Source: Actinomadura alba
GTDB lineage: Bacteria > Actinomycetota > Actinomycetes > Streptosporangiales > Streptosporangiaceae
Direction: 5' to 3'
Assembly (NCBI RefSeq): GCF_014323705.1
Contig: NZ_JABVEC010000001.1
Coordinates: 523,696-587,695 of the forward strand
Length of the DNA stretch: 64,000 nt
How positions within the stretch are numbered: the first letter of the stretch is position 1; each line of letters starts with the position of its first letter. A program made the translations under genes and the position numbers. This document shows positions 28,486 through 37,295 of the stretch, piece by piece. The notes beneath the pieces were generated by a model that was not told the DNA's origin, made no database searches, and saw only the letters and a list, made by a program, of their open reading frames with translations.

Positions 28486-29540
28486 CCGGCACCGGTATCC
28501 GGATCAGCGTCGTCATCTGCGCCTTCACCGAGGAGCGATGGCACGACGTGCACGCGGCGGTCATGTCCGTACGGGCCCAGCGGCACGCCCCCCACGAGAT
28601 CATCCTGTCCGTCGACCACAATCCGGACCTGCTCGCCCGGCTGAAGGCGTCGCTGCCGGACGTCGTCGTCGTCGCCAACCGGCATCGCAAGGGGCTGTCG
28701 GGCGGCAAGAACACCGGTGCCGAACTGGCCCGCGGCGACGTGGTGGCCTATCTCGACGACGATGCGGTGGCCGCCCCGGGCTGGCTGGCCACCTTCGCCG
28801 AGGGCTTCGCCGATCCCTCCGTCATCGGGGTCGGCGGACTGACGATCCCACTGTGGCCGGGCGCCCCGTCATCGCGCGAGCTCGTCGGCACCACGCACCG
28901 CGAGCTCACGTTCGCCCGGGGCACGGGGCGGCGGCCGGGCTGGTTTCCCGAGGAGTTCGACTGGACCGTCGGCTGCACCTACCGGGGCATGGATCCCGGG
29001 CCGGTCCGCAATCTGATGGGCGGCAACTGCTCGTTCCGCACCGCGGCGTTCGAGCTGACCGGCGGGTTCGCCACCGGGATCGGCCGGGGCCCGGGCAAGC
29101 GGCCGCTGGGCTGCGAAGAGACCGAGTTCTGCATCCGGCTGGGGCGCAGCAGCCCCGGTGCCGTGCTGCTCTTCGACGACCGCGCCGTGATCTGGCACCG
29201 CGTCCCGCCGGAGCGGGCCCGGTTCGGCTACTTCCGCGCCCGCTGCTACGCGGAGGGGCTGTCCAAGGCACTCGTCACCCGCAGCGTCGGCGCCGGCGAC
29301 GGTCTGGCCAGCGAACGCGCCCACGTCCTGCGGGCGCTGCCGCGCGGCGCGGTCCGCGGGTTACGCGACACCGTACGCGGCGACCTGAGCGGCCTGGGGC
29401 GCTCGGCGGCCATCGTCACCGGCCTGTCCTGTACGGCGTTCGGCTACGCCGCCGGCTCTCTCGGCCTGGGCGGCGGCCCCCGCGACCCCGCGGTGGTCGG
29501 TGCCGGACCGCCGGCCCGGCGGCCGGGCAGGACTCGATGA
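28482..29540 (+). CDS. GT2 glycosyltransferase with probable CTG start
   Basis: This protein of about 352 residues is a GT-A glycosyltransferase. The essential first strand ISVVICAFTEERW lies upstream of the first GTG (28548), so starting there would remove it. The frame has no ATG, GTG or TTG before this strand inside the gap, but CTG at 28482 sits eight bases after a perfect GAGGAGG and shares CTGA with the previous stop. Further motifs: DVVAYLDDDAVAAPGW (metal site), NLMGGNCSFRTAAFELTGGF and CEETEFCIRLG (acceptor base). A C-terminal hydrophobic stretch may touch the membrane. One TTA codon lies at 29361. It probably adds a sugar to the island's repeat unit. Confidence 0.85.
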   Translation: MTGTGIRISVVICAFTEERWHDVHAAVMSVRAQRHAPHEIILSVDHNPDLLARLKASLPDVVVVANRHRKGLSGGKNTGAELARGDVVAYLDDDAVAAPGWLATFAEGFADPSVIGVGGLTIPLWPGAPSSRELVGTTHRELTFARGTGRRPGWFPEEFDWTVGCTYRGMDPGPVRNLMGGNCSFRTAAFELTGGFATGIGRGPGKRPLGCEETEFCIRLGRSSPGAVLLFDDRAVIWHRVPPERARFGYFRARCYAEGLSKALVTRSVGAGDGLASERAHVLRALPRGAVRGLRDTVRGDLSGLGRSAAIVTGLSCTAFGYAAGSLGLGGGPRDPAVVGAGPPARRPGRTR

Positions 29541-29599
29541 CGGGCGTGCCGATCCTCAGCCACCAGGGAAGGACGCGATGACGGGCGTGCCGATCCTCA
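29530..29599. repeat. 29-bp direct repeat around the deacetylase start
   Basis: Two copies of a 29-bp sequence (29530-29558 and 29571-29599, one mismatch) lie 41 bp apart. Each contains ATGACGGGCGTGCCGATC. The first ATG (29537) overlaps the previous gene's stop as ATGA but runs only 14 codons, ending at the true deacetylase ATG (29578). It looks like a duplication of a coupled gene start. Confidence 0.9.
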
Positions 29600-30387
29600 T
29601 GTACCACTCGATCAGCGAGCACCCGCCGCCGGCGACCGCGCCGCTCGCGGTCCATCCCGGCGCGTTCGCCGACCAGATGGCGCTCCTCGCCGACCGCGGC
29701 TTCACCCCCATCCCCCTCTCCGACCTCCCGATCCGCCGTTCCGCGGAGGTCCGCGCCGGCCGGCCCGATACCGCGGCGGGGCGACCGGTCGTGATCACCT
29801 TCGACGACGGGTACGCCGACTTCCACGAGAACGCGCTGCCCGTACTCGAACGTCTCGGGTTCACCGCGACCGTCTTCGTCACGACCGGCTGGCTGGCCGA
29901 CGCGGGGCCGCACGCGGCCGGCCGCCCGCCGGACCGCACTCTCAGCTGGGGCCAGGTGCGTGAGGCCGCCGCGCACGGCGTCGAGGTGGGCGCGCACGGG
30001 CACAGCCACCCCCAGCTCGATCAGCTGCCCGGCCCGCCGCTGTACGACGAGCTGACCCGCAGCAGGGGGCTGCTCGAAGACGACCTGAGCGTTCCGGTGC
30101 AGGCGATGGCCTATCCCTACGGCTACTCGAGCGCCCGGGTCCGGCGGGCCGCGCTGCACACGGGTTACCGCAGGGCCTGCGCGGTGGCCAACGAGGTCGC
30201 CGAGCCGGCGCGTCATGACCGGCTGGCGCTCCCCCGCCTGACGATCCGCGCCGGCACCACGCTCGAGCGGTTCGGGCGGATCGTCGACGGTGCCGCCGCC
30301 TACCGGCTGGAACACGCGCTCACCAAGGGGTACGCCGTCGTGCGGCGGTCGCGCTACGCGGCCCGGCGGATGCTGCGCGATGTCTGA
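29578..30387 (+). CDS. Polysaccharide deacetylase (NodB homology domain, CE4)
   Basis: This 269-residue CE4 enzyme removes N- or O-acetyl groups from a glycan. Motif 1 is VITFDDGYADFHENALPVL (catalytic base and metal Asp), motif 2 is VGAHGHSHPQLDQL (metal His), and motif 3 is AMAYPYGYSSARVRR. The opening TGVPILMYHSIS is typical. There is no signal peptide, so it may act in the cytoplasm on a lipid-linked sugar or be exported otherwise. The start is the second of two duplicated ATG regions, with GGGAAGG upstream. It overlaps the flippase start by eight bases. Its presence implies acetamido sugars in the glycan. Confidence 0.93.
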   Translation: MTGVPILMYHSISEHPPPATAPLAVHPGAFADQMALLADRGFTPIPLSDLPIRRSAEVRAGRPDTAAGRPVVITFDDGYADFHENALPVLERLGFTATVFVTTGWLADAGPHAAGRPPDRTLSWGQVREAAAHGVEVGAHGHSHPQLDQLPGPPLYDELTRSRGLLEDDLSVPVQAMAYPYGYSSARVRRAALHTGYRRACAVANEVAEPARHDRLALPRLTIRAGTTLERFGRIVDGAAAYRLEHALTKGYAVVRRSRYAARRMLRDV

Positions 30388-31699
30388 CCCCGCCTCGGCG
30401 GCCCCGGCGCGGGTCGCCGCCGATCTGGCCGATCCGCTGTTCCGCAACGCCTACGCCCTGATGGCCAACGGCGGGATCACCGGCCTGCTGGGGCTCGGCT
30501 ACTGGTTCCTCGCCGCCCGCCACTACGACCCCGCCGACGTCGGCCGGAACTGGGCGGTCATCCAGGCCGTCATGTTCGTCGGCGGCCTGACCGCGCTGAA
30601 CTTCATGCTGATCCGGTTCATTCCGCAGACCGGCCGCCGCACCGGGGCGTTCGTCGCCGCCAGCTACGTCATCGGCTCCGGCGCCGCCGTCGTCATCGCA
30701 CTCGGCTTCCTGCTCACACTCCACTGGTGGGGGCCCTCATTCGCCCACCTGCACGGCGTCGGAGCGGGGTTGTGGTTCCTCGCGATGGCGTTCGCGTGGA
30801 ATATCTTCACCCAGCAGGACGCGGTCTTCACCGGGCTGCGGCAGGCGCACTGGGTACCGATCGAGAACACCGTCTTCGGCGTGGCGAAGGCGGTGCTGCT
30901 GGTGGCCTTCGCGGCAGCACTGCCGCGTGATGGCGTGGGGCTCTCCTGGATGCTCCCGGTGATGGTGTCGCTGGTCCCGGTGAACCTCTTCATCTTCGGC
31001 CGGCTCATCCCGGCCCATGCCCGCGAGACCGGAGGGCGGCGGCCGCCTCCCAAGGGCGCCGAGATCGCGCATTACGTCGGCGGCGACTACCTGGGCGGGC
31101 TGTTCTCCCATGCGACGATCAATCTCATCCCGGTCGTCGTCGCGGCCAGGATCGACCCGCACACCAACGCCTACTTCACGATGGCGTGGGTGCTCGGCAT
31201 GATGCTGAACCTGCTGTCGATCACCATGGCGATGTCGCTCACCGTCGAGGGCGCCTTCGACGGCACCCGGTTCGCGGTGAAGGTACGGGCGGCCCTGCGG
31301 CGCACGGTCATGCTGCTGATCCCCGCGTCGGTGCTGACGGTGCTGCTCTGCCCGTTCGCCCTGAAGGTGTTCGGGCCCGGCTATGCCGCCCAGGGCGCGC
31401 CGCTGCTGCAGTTGCTGGCCGCCGCCACGCTGCCGAAAGCGATCATCGAGCTGTACCTCGGCGTCCTGCGGGTACGGTCGCGCACTCGCGCGATTGCGGT
31501 CATCCAAGGGGCCCGCCTCACCGGCACGCTCGCGGTGGTGCTCATGGTGCCCACCGAGTCGGTCCTCATCGGCACGGGCGTGGGCGTGCTGCTCGTGCAC
31601 GTCGTCATCGCCATCGCCGTCTACCCCGCCCTGCGCCGCGCCGCCGCCGAGGGCGACGAACCCGTGGCGAACGGTCCAAGGAGAGCCGCCCCTTGCTGA
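30380..31699 (+). CDS. Polysaccharide flippase (MATE/Wzx-like)
   Basis: This 439-residue protein has about twelve to fourteen hydrophobic helices and no large soluble domain, the pattern of the oligosaccharide flippase superfamily that moves lipid-linked sugars across the membrane. Recognisable parts: LFRNAYALMANGGITGLLGLGYWFLAARHY in the first helix, EIAHYVGGDYLGGLFSHAT in the middle and LKVFGPGYAAQGAPLLQLLA near the second half. ATG 30380 overlaps the deacetylase stop by eight bases. It probably exports the product of the two GT2 enzymes for polymerisation by the next protein. Confidence 0.88.
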   Translation: MSDPASAAPARVAADLADPLFRNAYALMANGGITGLLGLGYWFLAARHYDPADVGRNWAVIQAVMFVGGLTALNFMLIRFIPQTGRRTGAFVAASYVIGSGAAVVIALGFLLTLHWWGPSFAHLHGVGAGLWFLAMAFAWNIFTQQDAVFTGLRQAHWVPIENTVFGVAKAVLLVAFAAALPRDGVGLSWMLPVMVSLVPVNLFIFGRLIPAHARETGGRRPPPKGAEIAHYVGGDYLGGLFSHATINLIPVVVAARIDPHTNAYFTMAWVLGMMLNLLSITMAMSLTVEGAFDGTRFAVKVRAALRRTVMLLIPASVLTVLLCPFALKVFGPGYAAQGAPLLQLLAAATLPKAIIELYLGVLRVRSRTRAIAVIQGARLTGTLAVVLMVPTESVLIGTGVGVLLVHVVIAIAVYPALRRAAAEGDEPVANGPRRAAPC

Positions 31700-34029
31700 C
31701 GATGCCCCGCGGACCGTGGCGGACGGAGACGCACACGACCGGACCCCTCACCGCGGGCACGGGGTCCACGGCGACGATCACCACCGCACGACCGGTCAAC
31801 ACGACCCGGCGGTCGGCCGGGCGGCGGGGTGCCCGGCAAGGGAAGACCCGGCGACCGGTGTCCCAATCGACCGGCGTGCGCGGGCGGGTCCGTCTCGACG
31901 CGGCGGTCGTGGTCTGGGCCGTGTTCGTGATCGGGCTCGCGCTGTTCTGGCTGCCGCTGCGCGGGGTCGAGCTCGACGCCATGAGCGGCTACGGACTGAT
32001 CTCGGTGCTGCCGGTGCCGACCTTGGCGGGCGCCGCGGTGCTCACCGCCGGTTTCCTGATCACGCTGGGGCTGAGCCGGCCGCACCGGGCGCTGCTGACC
32101 GTACAGCTGCTCTGCACGGCCGTCTCGCTGCACGCGCTGGCCCAGGCGCTGGAGCCGCTCGCGCGCTTCCCGACCGCCTGGCAGCACGCGGGGTTCATCG
32201 AGTACATCACGCGCACGCACGGCGTCGACACGCTGCTCGACGCGCGCTTCAACTGGCCGGGTTTCTTCGCCCTCATCGGCTTCGGGACCAGGGCGGCCGG
32301 GCTGGACGATCTGGAACCGGTGCTGCACTGGGCGCCGGTGCTCACCAATCTGCTCTACCTCGGCCCCTTCGCGCTGATCCTGCGGACCCTGCGGGCCACC
32401 TGGCGGGCCAAGTGGTTCGCCGCCTGGCTGTTCCCGGTGGCGAACTGGGTCGGCCAGGACTACCTGTCCCCGCAGGCCTTCGGTTACCTGCTGTACCTGT
32501 GCTGGGTCGCGATCCTGGTGAACTGGTTCCAGCCGGCCCCGGCCACCGTCCGCGCGGAGGGCCGGCGCCGCAGCCCGGGGGCGCGCCGCACCGGGCGGTT
32601 CTGGCGTGCCTACGACTGGACGTTCGGCCCGATGGAGCCCGGTGAGCTGCGGCGACCGCCCATTGACACCAGAGACCGCTCGGTCCTGTTCCTGTTGCTG
32701 GTGGCGCTCATCGTGGTGGCGACCGCCTCCCACCAGCTGACCCCGTTCCTCATGATCGCGACGGCCGCGGGGCTGGTGGTGACCCGCCGCTGCACCCTTC
32801 GCGGGCTGCCCCTGCTCGGCTCGGTCATCTTCGTGGCGTGGCTCAGCTTCATGACCCGCGGCTACTGGGCGGGACACCTGGGCGATGTCTTCGGCGGCGT
32901 GGGCCGGCTCGGGACCAACCTGTCCGCCAGCGTCGGCGACCGCATCACGCGGGGCAGCCCGCAGCTCGCCAGGGTGCAGTCCGCCCGGATCGCGCTGGCG
33001 GTGCTGGTCTCGTCGCTGGCCCTGCTGGGCCTGCTGCGGCGGCGCACCCGCCGGACCGGCGACCGCGTCGCCCTCGTGCTGCTGCTCGCGCCGCTCGCCT
33101 CGTTCGGCCTGCAGAGCTACGGCGGCGAGATCGCCCTGCGCACCTACTTCTTCATGCTGCCCGGCGCCTGTGTGCTCGTGTCGTACCTCTTCTTTCCCGC
33201 GCGGACCGTCGACCCGGCACTCGACCCGGCGCCGGCCCCGGACACAGAGCCGGTCGTCGTACAGGCGGCCCGGCGGCGGCCCCGGCGGCGTCGGCTTCGC
33301 GACACGGTCCCGGTCTTCGCGGCGGCCGTGCTGGCGCTCGCGCTGGTCTTCGGATTCGTGCTCGTACGGTTCGGCAACGAGCGGTTCGAGCGGGTCCGGG
33401 CGGGCGAGGTGAAGGCGTTCGAGGTGATGCTGGAACGGCGGCCCAAGGGGGCGATCGACGTCGTCTGGCTCACCGCCGAGGACACCACCGCCAGCGGCTT
33501 CCCGGTCATGCCGTGGAGCCATCACGGCTATGAGCGCTTCGAATATCCGGAGCTGCACACGGCGCGCGACACGGCGGGCGACGTCGAGGCGATCACGGCT
33601 CGGCTGCGCGAGCAGGGCCAGACCGGGTTCTTCGTGACCACCCGGGGTCACGAGGCGTACCTGAACCTCAGCAGCGGTCTGCCGGTCTCCTACAGCGCCC
33701 GCCTGCGCGAGGCCCTGTCGCGCTCGGGCGACCTCCAGGTCGTCTTCGCCGACCGTGACGCCGCCGTGTTCGCGCTGCGGTCACCGCCACCGCAACCGGA
33801 TCCGGCGCTTCGGCGGCCGGCGCGGCTGAGCATCGGCCTGACGCCCTGGACGCCCGCCGGCGTCGTCTACCTCCCCGTGCTGCTGGGCGTGCTGATGGCG
33901 CGGGAACTGCGACGCCTGCGCACCCCGCCCGGCAGGCGCGGCGGCCTGCGGCCCTACACGATGCTGGTGATCCCGCTGCTGGCCGGCCTGATCGCCGTCA
34001 TCGCCGAACGGTTCGTGATGCTGAACTGA
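31693..34029 (+). CDS. Large polytopic membrane protein, polymerase/ligase-like
   Basis: This protein of about 778 residues has a basic, disordered N-terminus to about residue 60, then roughly ten to twelve helices. An extracytoplasmic domain (about residues 560-690) follows one helix near 545, and two final helices end the protein. The architecture resembles O-antigen polymerase/ligase or GT-C glycosyltransferases, but no diagnostic motif is clear, so function comes from position after a flippase. I chose TTG 31693, nine bases after AAGGAG and overlapping the flippase stop; ATG 31702 is the alternative. The outer segment includes DVVWLTAEDTTASGFPVMPW. Confidence 0.75.
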   Translation: MLTMPRGPWRTETHTTGPLTAGTGSTATITTARPVNTTRRSAGRRGARQGKTRRPVSQSTGVRGRVRLDAAVVVWAVFVIGLALFWLPLRGVELDAMSGYGLISVLPVPTLAGAAVLTAGFLITLGLSRPHRALLTVQLLCTAVSLHALAQALEPLARFPTAWQHAGFIEYITRTHGVDTLLDARFNWPGFFALIGFGTRAAGLDDLEPVLHWAPVLTNLLYLGPFALILRTLRATWRAKWFAAWLFPVANWVGQDYLSPQAFGYLLYLCWVAILVNWFQPAPATVRAEGRRRSPGARRTGRFWRAYDWTFGPMEPGELRRPPIDTRDRSVLFLLLVALIVVATASHQLTPFLMIATAAGLVVTRRCTLRGLPLLGSVIFVAWLSFMTRGYWAGHLGDVFGGVGRLGTNLSASVGDRITRGSPQLARVQSARIALAVLVSSLALLGLLRRRTRRTGDRVALVLLLAPLASFGLQSYGGEIALRTYFFMLPGACVLVSYLFFPARTVDPALDPAPAPDTEPVVVQAARRRPRRRRLRDTVPVFAAAVLALALVFGFVLVRFGNERFERVRAGEVKAFEVMLERRPKGAIDVVWLTAEDTTASGFPVMPWSHHGYERFEYPELHTARDTAGDVEAITARLREQGQTGFFVTTRGHEAYLNLSSGLPVSYSARLREALSRSGDLQVVFADRDAAVFALRSPPPQPDPALRRPARLSIGLTPWTPAGVVYLPVLLGVLMARELRRLRTPPGRRGGLRPYTMLVIPLLAGLIAVIAERFVMLN

Positions 34030-34042
34030 CCTGGCTCGGCCC

Positions 34043-34124
34043 GACCTCGCGACCTTGCCGAATTCGGACCTTGCCGACCTCGTGACCTGCCCACTTTGGA
34101 CCTTACCGACTTTGGACCGTGCGA
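34043..34124. repeat. Degenerate tandem repeat array, about 16-bp period
   Basis: Copies of GACCTTGCCGA or close variants start at 34051, 34067, 34084, 34099 and 34115, with spacings of 15-17 bp; a related GACCTCGCGA starts at 34043. They fill the gap between the polymerase-like gene and the small membrane protein gene. No coding or hairpin reason is visible, so they may be regulator sites or a decaying repeat. Confidence 0.75.
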
Positions 34125-34138
34125 CCTGGGGAGCCGAC

Positions 34139-34375
34139 ATGGCCGTACTCGTGTTGCTGTTGCTCGTCGTACCGCCGGCGATCGGGGTCGCGGCGCTGCT
34201 GCCCGGGCTGGATCCGGCCGGGCGGGCCGTCGCCTCCGCGGCGGGCGCACTCGTCGTCGTCGCCCTCGTGGCCGAGATCATGCTGGTGACCTCGCTGTGG
34301 TCGCCGGGCGGCGGGCTGGCCGCCGTCGCGGTGATCTCGGCCGTGCTGCTGGGCCTCTCCCGGATCCGGCGCTGA
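34139..34375 (+). CDS. Small two-helix membrane protein
   Basis: These 78 residues are nearly all membrane: VLVLLLLVVPPAIGVAALL, then a short polar loop with DPAGRAVASAAGALV, a second helix VVALVAEIMLVTS, and a third short hydrophobic run AVAVISAVLLGL ending RIRR. ATG has GGGGAG upstream. An upstream in-frame start would run through the repeat array, which looks non-coding. It is the last rightward gene of the island and could be a partner of the polymerase. It is convergent with the P450 gene, 14 bp away. The family is not recognised. Confidence 0.65.
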   Translation: MAVLVLLLLVVPPAIGVAALLPGLDPAGRAVASAAGALVVVALVAEIMLVTSLWSPGGGLAAVAVISAVLLGLSRIRR

Positions 34376-34389
34376 CGCCGGGCCGCCGG

Positions 34390-35652
34390 TCAGGCCCGCA
34401 ACGTGAACGGCTGGTGCCTGATCCCGTTGTCGAAGTTGGAGAGCAGGTACTCGGGCTCGCCTGCTGCGGCGATGCCGGGGAACCTCTCGAAGAGCTCCCG
34501 GAACATCACCTTCAGTTCCATCCTCGCCAGGTGCGAGCCGAGGCACAGGTGCGGACCCGGCCCGCCGAAGCCGACGTGCGGGTTGGGCGACCTGGTGATG
34601 TCGAAGCGGTCCGGGTCCTGGAACACCGCCTCGTCCCGGTTGGCCGAGAGATAGAAGAGCACGACCTTGTCGCCCGGCGCGAACGTATGCCCGGCGAGTT
34701 CGTGCTCCCGCGTGAGCGTCCGGCGGAACTGAATGATCGGCGAGGAACACCGGATGATCTCCTCGATCGCACCGGCGCAGTGGCCCTCGTAGTCCGACAG
34801 CAGCAGCTCCCGCTGGGCGGGATTGTCGGTGAGCAGCTTCAGGCCGTGCGCGAGCGCGTTGCGGGTGGTCTCGTTGCCGGCCACGAGCAGCAGGTCGAAG
34901 AACGACCCCAGCTCCCGGACCGACAGTGCCTCGCCATCGACGTTGGCGGTCACCAGCGCCGACACCAGGTCGTCGGCCGGCTCGCGCAGCCGCTGCCGGC
35001 CGAGCCGCGCGACCAGCCGGTGCAGCCCGCCGATGGCGGCCAGGTTCCCGCCGAGCAGCCGCAGCGTGCGGGCGCTCGCCAGGGAGCCGCGCACCCCGGA
35101 GTACTCCGTCATGGCGTCGACGTGCCCCAGCACACGGGCACGCAGGTGCTCCGGCACTCCCATCATCGTGCAGATGACGTGGATGGGCAGCCGGGCGGCC
35201 ACCTGCGCCACGAAGTCGTGCGCGCCGTGCGCGCCGAGGTCGCCCGCGATGCGCGCGGCGGCCGCCTCGATGTCGTCGCGCAGCCGCCCGAGCATCTTGG
35301 GGCTGAACGCGCGGGAGACGATCCGGCGTAGCCGTGCGTGCCGCGGATCGTCCATGTTCACCATGGGCGTGCCGAGGAGCAGGGAGAGCCAGGGCGGCGG
35401 CTCCGGCGACGTGGCGGCGGGCTCGCTGCTGAAGACCTTCGGCTGCCGGCTGGCCGCCACGACGTCCGCGTGCCGTACGAGCGCGTGGAAGCCGTATCCG
35501 GCCCGGACCAGCGGCACCCGGGGTTCCGGGAAGAAGACCGGCCGGTCGAGGGCCCTCAGCCGGGCGAACGCGGCGAGCCGGTCGGCCGGCGGGCGGGCCC
35601 AGAAGTCCATGCTGACCAGGTCGATGTCGGCGACCGCCGAGTCGAGGGCCAC
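34390..35652 (-). CDS. Cytochrome P450 (CYP124/125/142-like)
   Basis: This 420-residue soluble P450 has the I-helix oxygen motif LLLVAGNETTRN, the ExxR segment AIEEIIRCSSP with FRRTLT, and the haem loop FGGPGPHLCLGSHLARME with C370 as thiolate. MVNMDDPRHARLRRIVSRAFSP is the usual N-terminal signature and resembles the bacterial lipid/sterol omega-hydroxylase group; family assignment is by eye. GTG 35652 has AGGAGAGG upstream and lies eight bases after the glycosidase stop, so they are cotranscribed. No ferredoxin gene is nearby. A P450 in a glycan locus is unusual and could hydroxylate a lipid carrier or acyl decoration. Confidence 0.93.
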   Translation of the reverse strand: MALDSAVADIDLVSMDFWARPPADRLAAFARLRALDRPVFFPEPRVPLVRAGYGFHALVRHADVVAASRQPKVFSSEPAATSPEPPPWLSLLLGTPMVNMDDPRHARLRRIVSRAFSPKMLGRLRDDIEAAAARIAGDLGAHGAHDFVAQVAARLPIHVICTMMGVPEHLRARVLGHVDAMTEYSGVRGSLASARTLRLLGGNLAAIGGLHRLVARLGRQRLREPADDLVSALVTANVDGEALSVRELGSFFDLLLVAGNETTRNALAHGLKLLTDNPAQRELLLSDYEGHCAGAIEEIIRCSSPIIQFRRTLTREHELAGHTFAPGDKVVLFYLSANRDEAVFQDPDRFDITRSPNPHVGFGGPGPHLCLGSHLARMELKVMFRELFERFPGIAAAGEPEYLLSNFDNGIRHQPFTLRA

Positions 35653-35660
35653 GGCCTCTC

Positions 35661-37049
35661 CTACCGGTCGACCCAGCGGACCTTGTATCCGCCGAGCCGT
35701 ATTCGCTTGCCGTCGATCGTCGCCGTCGTGGGCTCATCCCGGGTGTTGACGACGACCATGTGCCGCTTCTGCGCGAGCACGCGTACGGACGACGGCGTCG
35801 GGCCGACGTCCACCAGCTTGGTGCCCGGCGGGAACCACTGGGCGAACCTCTGCAGCATGCCGAGGGAGGGGCTCACCGTGCTTCCGTGACCGGGGGACCA
35901 CAGGCAGCCCGCGCAGTTCCCCGGCGACCCGCGCTGCGGGTTCCAGTAAAGGGCCGTGGCGGCGCCGCTGCGCGCGAACTCCATCATGGCGGCCGTGTTC
36001 ACGGCGTCCCACCGCCGCTCCGGCCACGTGGTGTGCTCGGGCGCGACGTACCATTCCGCCCACCACACCGGAAGCCCCTGCCCTCGGCCGCGGAGCCAGC
36101 GTGTGACGGCCGAGAACTTGCCCAGCGCGGTGAACTCGTCCGTCCGGAGCCCGCGGTCCTCCGACACCGTGGACCCGTCCACGACGACGAAGTCGGCGCC
36201 CTTCTTGTGCTTCAGCCAGTAGTCGACCGCGTTGAGCGCCCGCTGGTCGACGCTGCCCCATGGTCCGCGCACGGCCGAGGGCGGGCCCTGCCACTCCGGT
36301 GAGTAGCCGTTCATGGGGACGTACGGCCCGCCGACCTTGATGTGCCGGTTCACCGCTTTCAGAGCGGTATAGACCTTGTTGTAGAGCTGGGTGTAGCCCT
36401 CGGCGTCCCAGCGGTTGCGGTTCTCGTCGAAGAAGCCCTTGAACTCGTTCCAGACCGCGTAGTACCGCACGTCCGGATAGCGGCGCGCCACCACGGCGGC
36501 CAGTTCGGCGAACTCGTCGTAGTACTTCGGGTGGGGCGCGTCCTCGAGATGCGTCCAGTCGGTCTCGCCCTGCGGCCCTCCCTTCATCCAGTCGGGCGCG
36601 CAGCACAGGGTGATCACCGGTATGCCGTTCGTCTGCCGGATGAGGTTCATGCGCTGATCGAGGGAACCGAAGTTGTACTGGTCCCTGGCCGGTTCGGGAT
36701 TGTCGACGCCCCAGCCCATGATCGCCTGGGCCTGTACGACGGGCTGGCGGGAGATCGAGTGCCGCACCGAGTCGGTCGCTCCCGGCTCGCCCGCCCCCGC
36801 GCTGTACCGCGTGTGGGTGAATCCCCAGGCCGGCCAGGACTTCGGCGCGTCGACCCCGACCCGGCCGACGACCGGCCGATCCACGGCCTGCGGCGCCTCG
36901 GCGCGTGACGATCCGTTCCTGGACACCGCCGATAAGACCGCGGCGACCAGCACCCCGACCATGGCGATGGCGAAAGCCAGAACCCACAGCGGGCGCCTGC
37001 GGCGCCCGTGCCTCCCCTGGTGGTTACTGAGTAATGCCACGCAGGTCAC
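35661..37049 (-). CDS. Membrane-anchored glycoside hydrolase (GH39/GH5-like clan A)
   Basis: This 462-residue protein has one N-terminal helix (PLWVLAFAIAMVGVLVAAVL) that anchors it with the catalytic domain outside. The barrel shows VRYYAVWNEFKGFF, with the acid/base Glu in WNE, and LPVWWAEWYVAP, with the likely nucleophile Glu. The sequence resembles xylosidase-like GH39/GH5 proteins found in exopolysaccharide clusters. GTG is the start, without a good ribosome site; GTG three codons later is equally possible. Codon 6 is TTA (37032-37034 on the plus strand). It is divergent from nothing nearby and leads the P450 gene. It may trim or release the island's glycan. Confidence 0.86.
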   Translation of the reverse strand: MTCVALLSNHQGRHGRRRRPLWVLAFAIAMVGVLVAAVLSAVSRNGSSRAEAPQAVDRPVVGRVGVDAPKSWPAWGFTHTRYSAGAGEPGATDSVRHSISRQPVVQAQAIMGWGVDNPEPARDQYNFGSLDQRMNLIRQTNGIPVITLCCAPDWMKGGPQGETDWTHLEDAPHPKYYDEFAELAAVVARRYPDVRYYAVWNEFKGFFDENRNRWDAEGYTQLYNKVYTALKAVNRHIKVGGPYVPMNGYSPEWQGPPSAVRGPWGSVDQRALNAVDYWLKHKKGADFVVVDGSTVSEDRGLRTDEFTALGKFSAVTRWLRGRGQGLPVWWAEWYVAPEHTTWPERRWDAVNTAAMMEFARSGAATALYWNPQRGSPGNCAGCLWSPGHGSTVSPSLGMLQRFAQWFPPGTKLVDVGPTPSSVRVLAQKRHMVVVNTRDEPTTATIDGKRIRLGGYKVRWVDR

Positions 37050-37254
37050 CGTAACCCGGAGGTGGCCCCGTACAGGGAGGACCGGCGAAACCGTCGGCGC
37101 GTCGCACGGCGCGCGGTCGCGTGGACGGGGCGGGACCGGCGGGTTGCGGGCATCCGACCTGCCCGGCAGCGGCTCGTCTCCACATGGGTAACCTGCGTGC
37201 CAGATTTCCCTGCCGTCACGGAACGGACGTGTGCACGCCGCCGAGCAGGCCGGG

Positions 37255-37280
37255 CCGGTCCGCCCCCGCCGACGGACCGG
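37255..37280 (-). terminator. Hairpin downstream of the 69-residue gene
   Basis: An 8-bp stem CCGGTCCG/CGGACCGG with a ten-base loop starts 15 bp past the stop of the small leftward gene. It has no T-run, which keeps confidence moderate. Confidence 0.6.
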
Positions 37281-37295
37281 AACCGGCCCGGCCCG

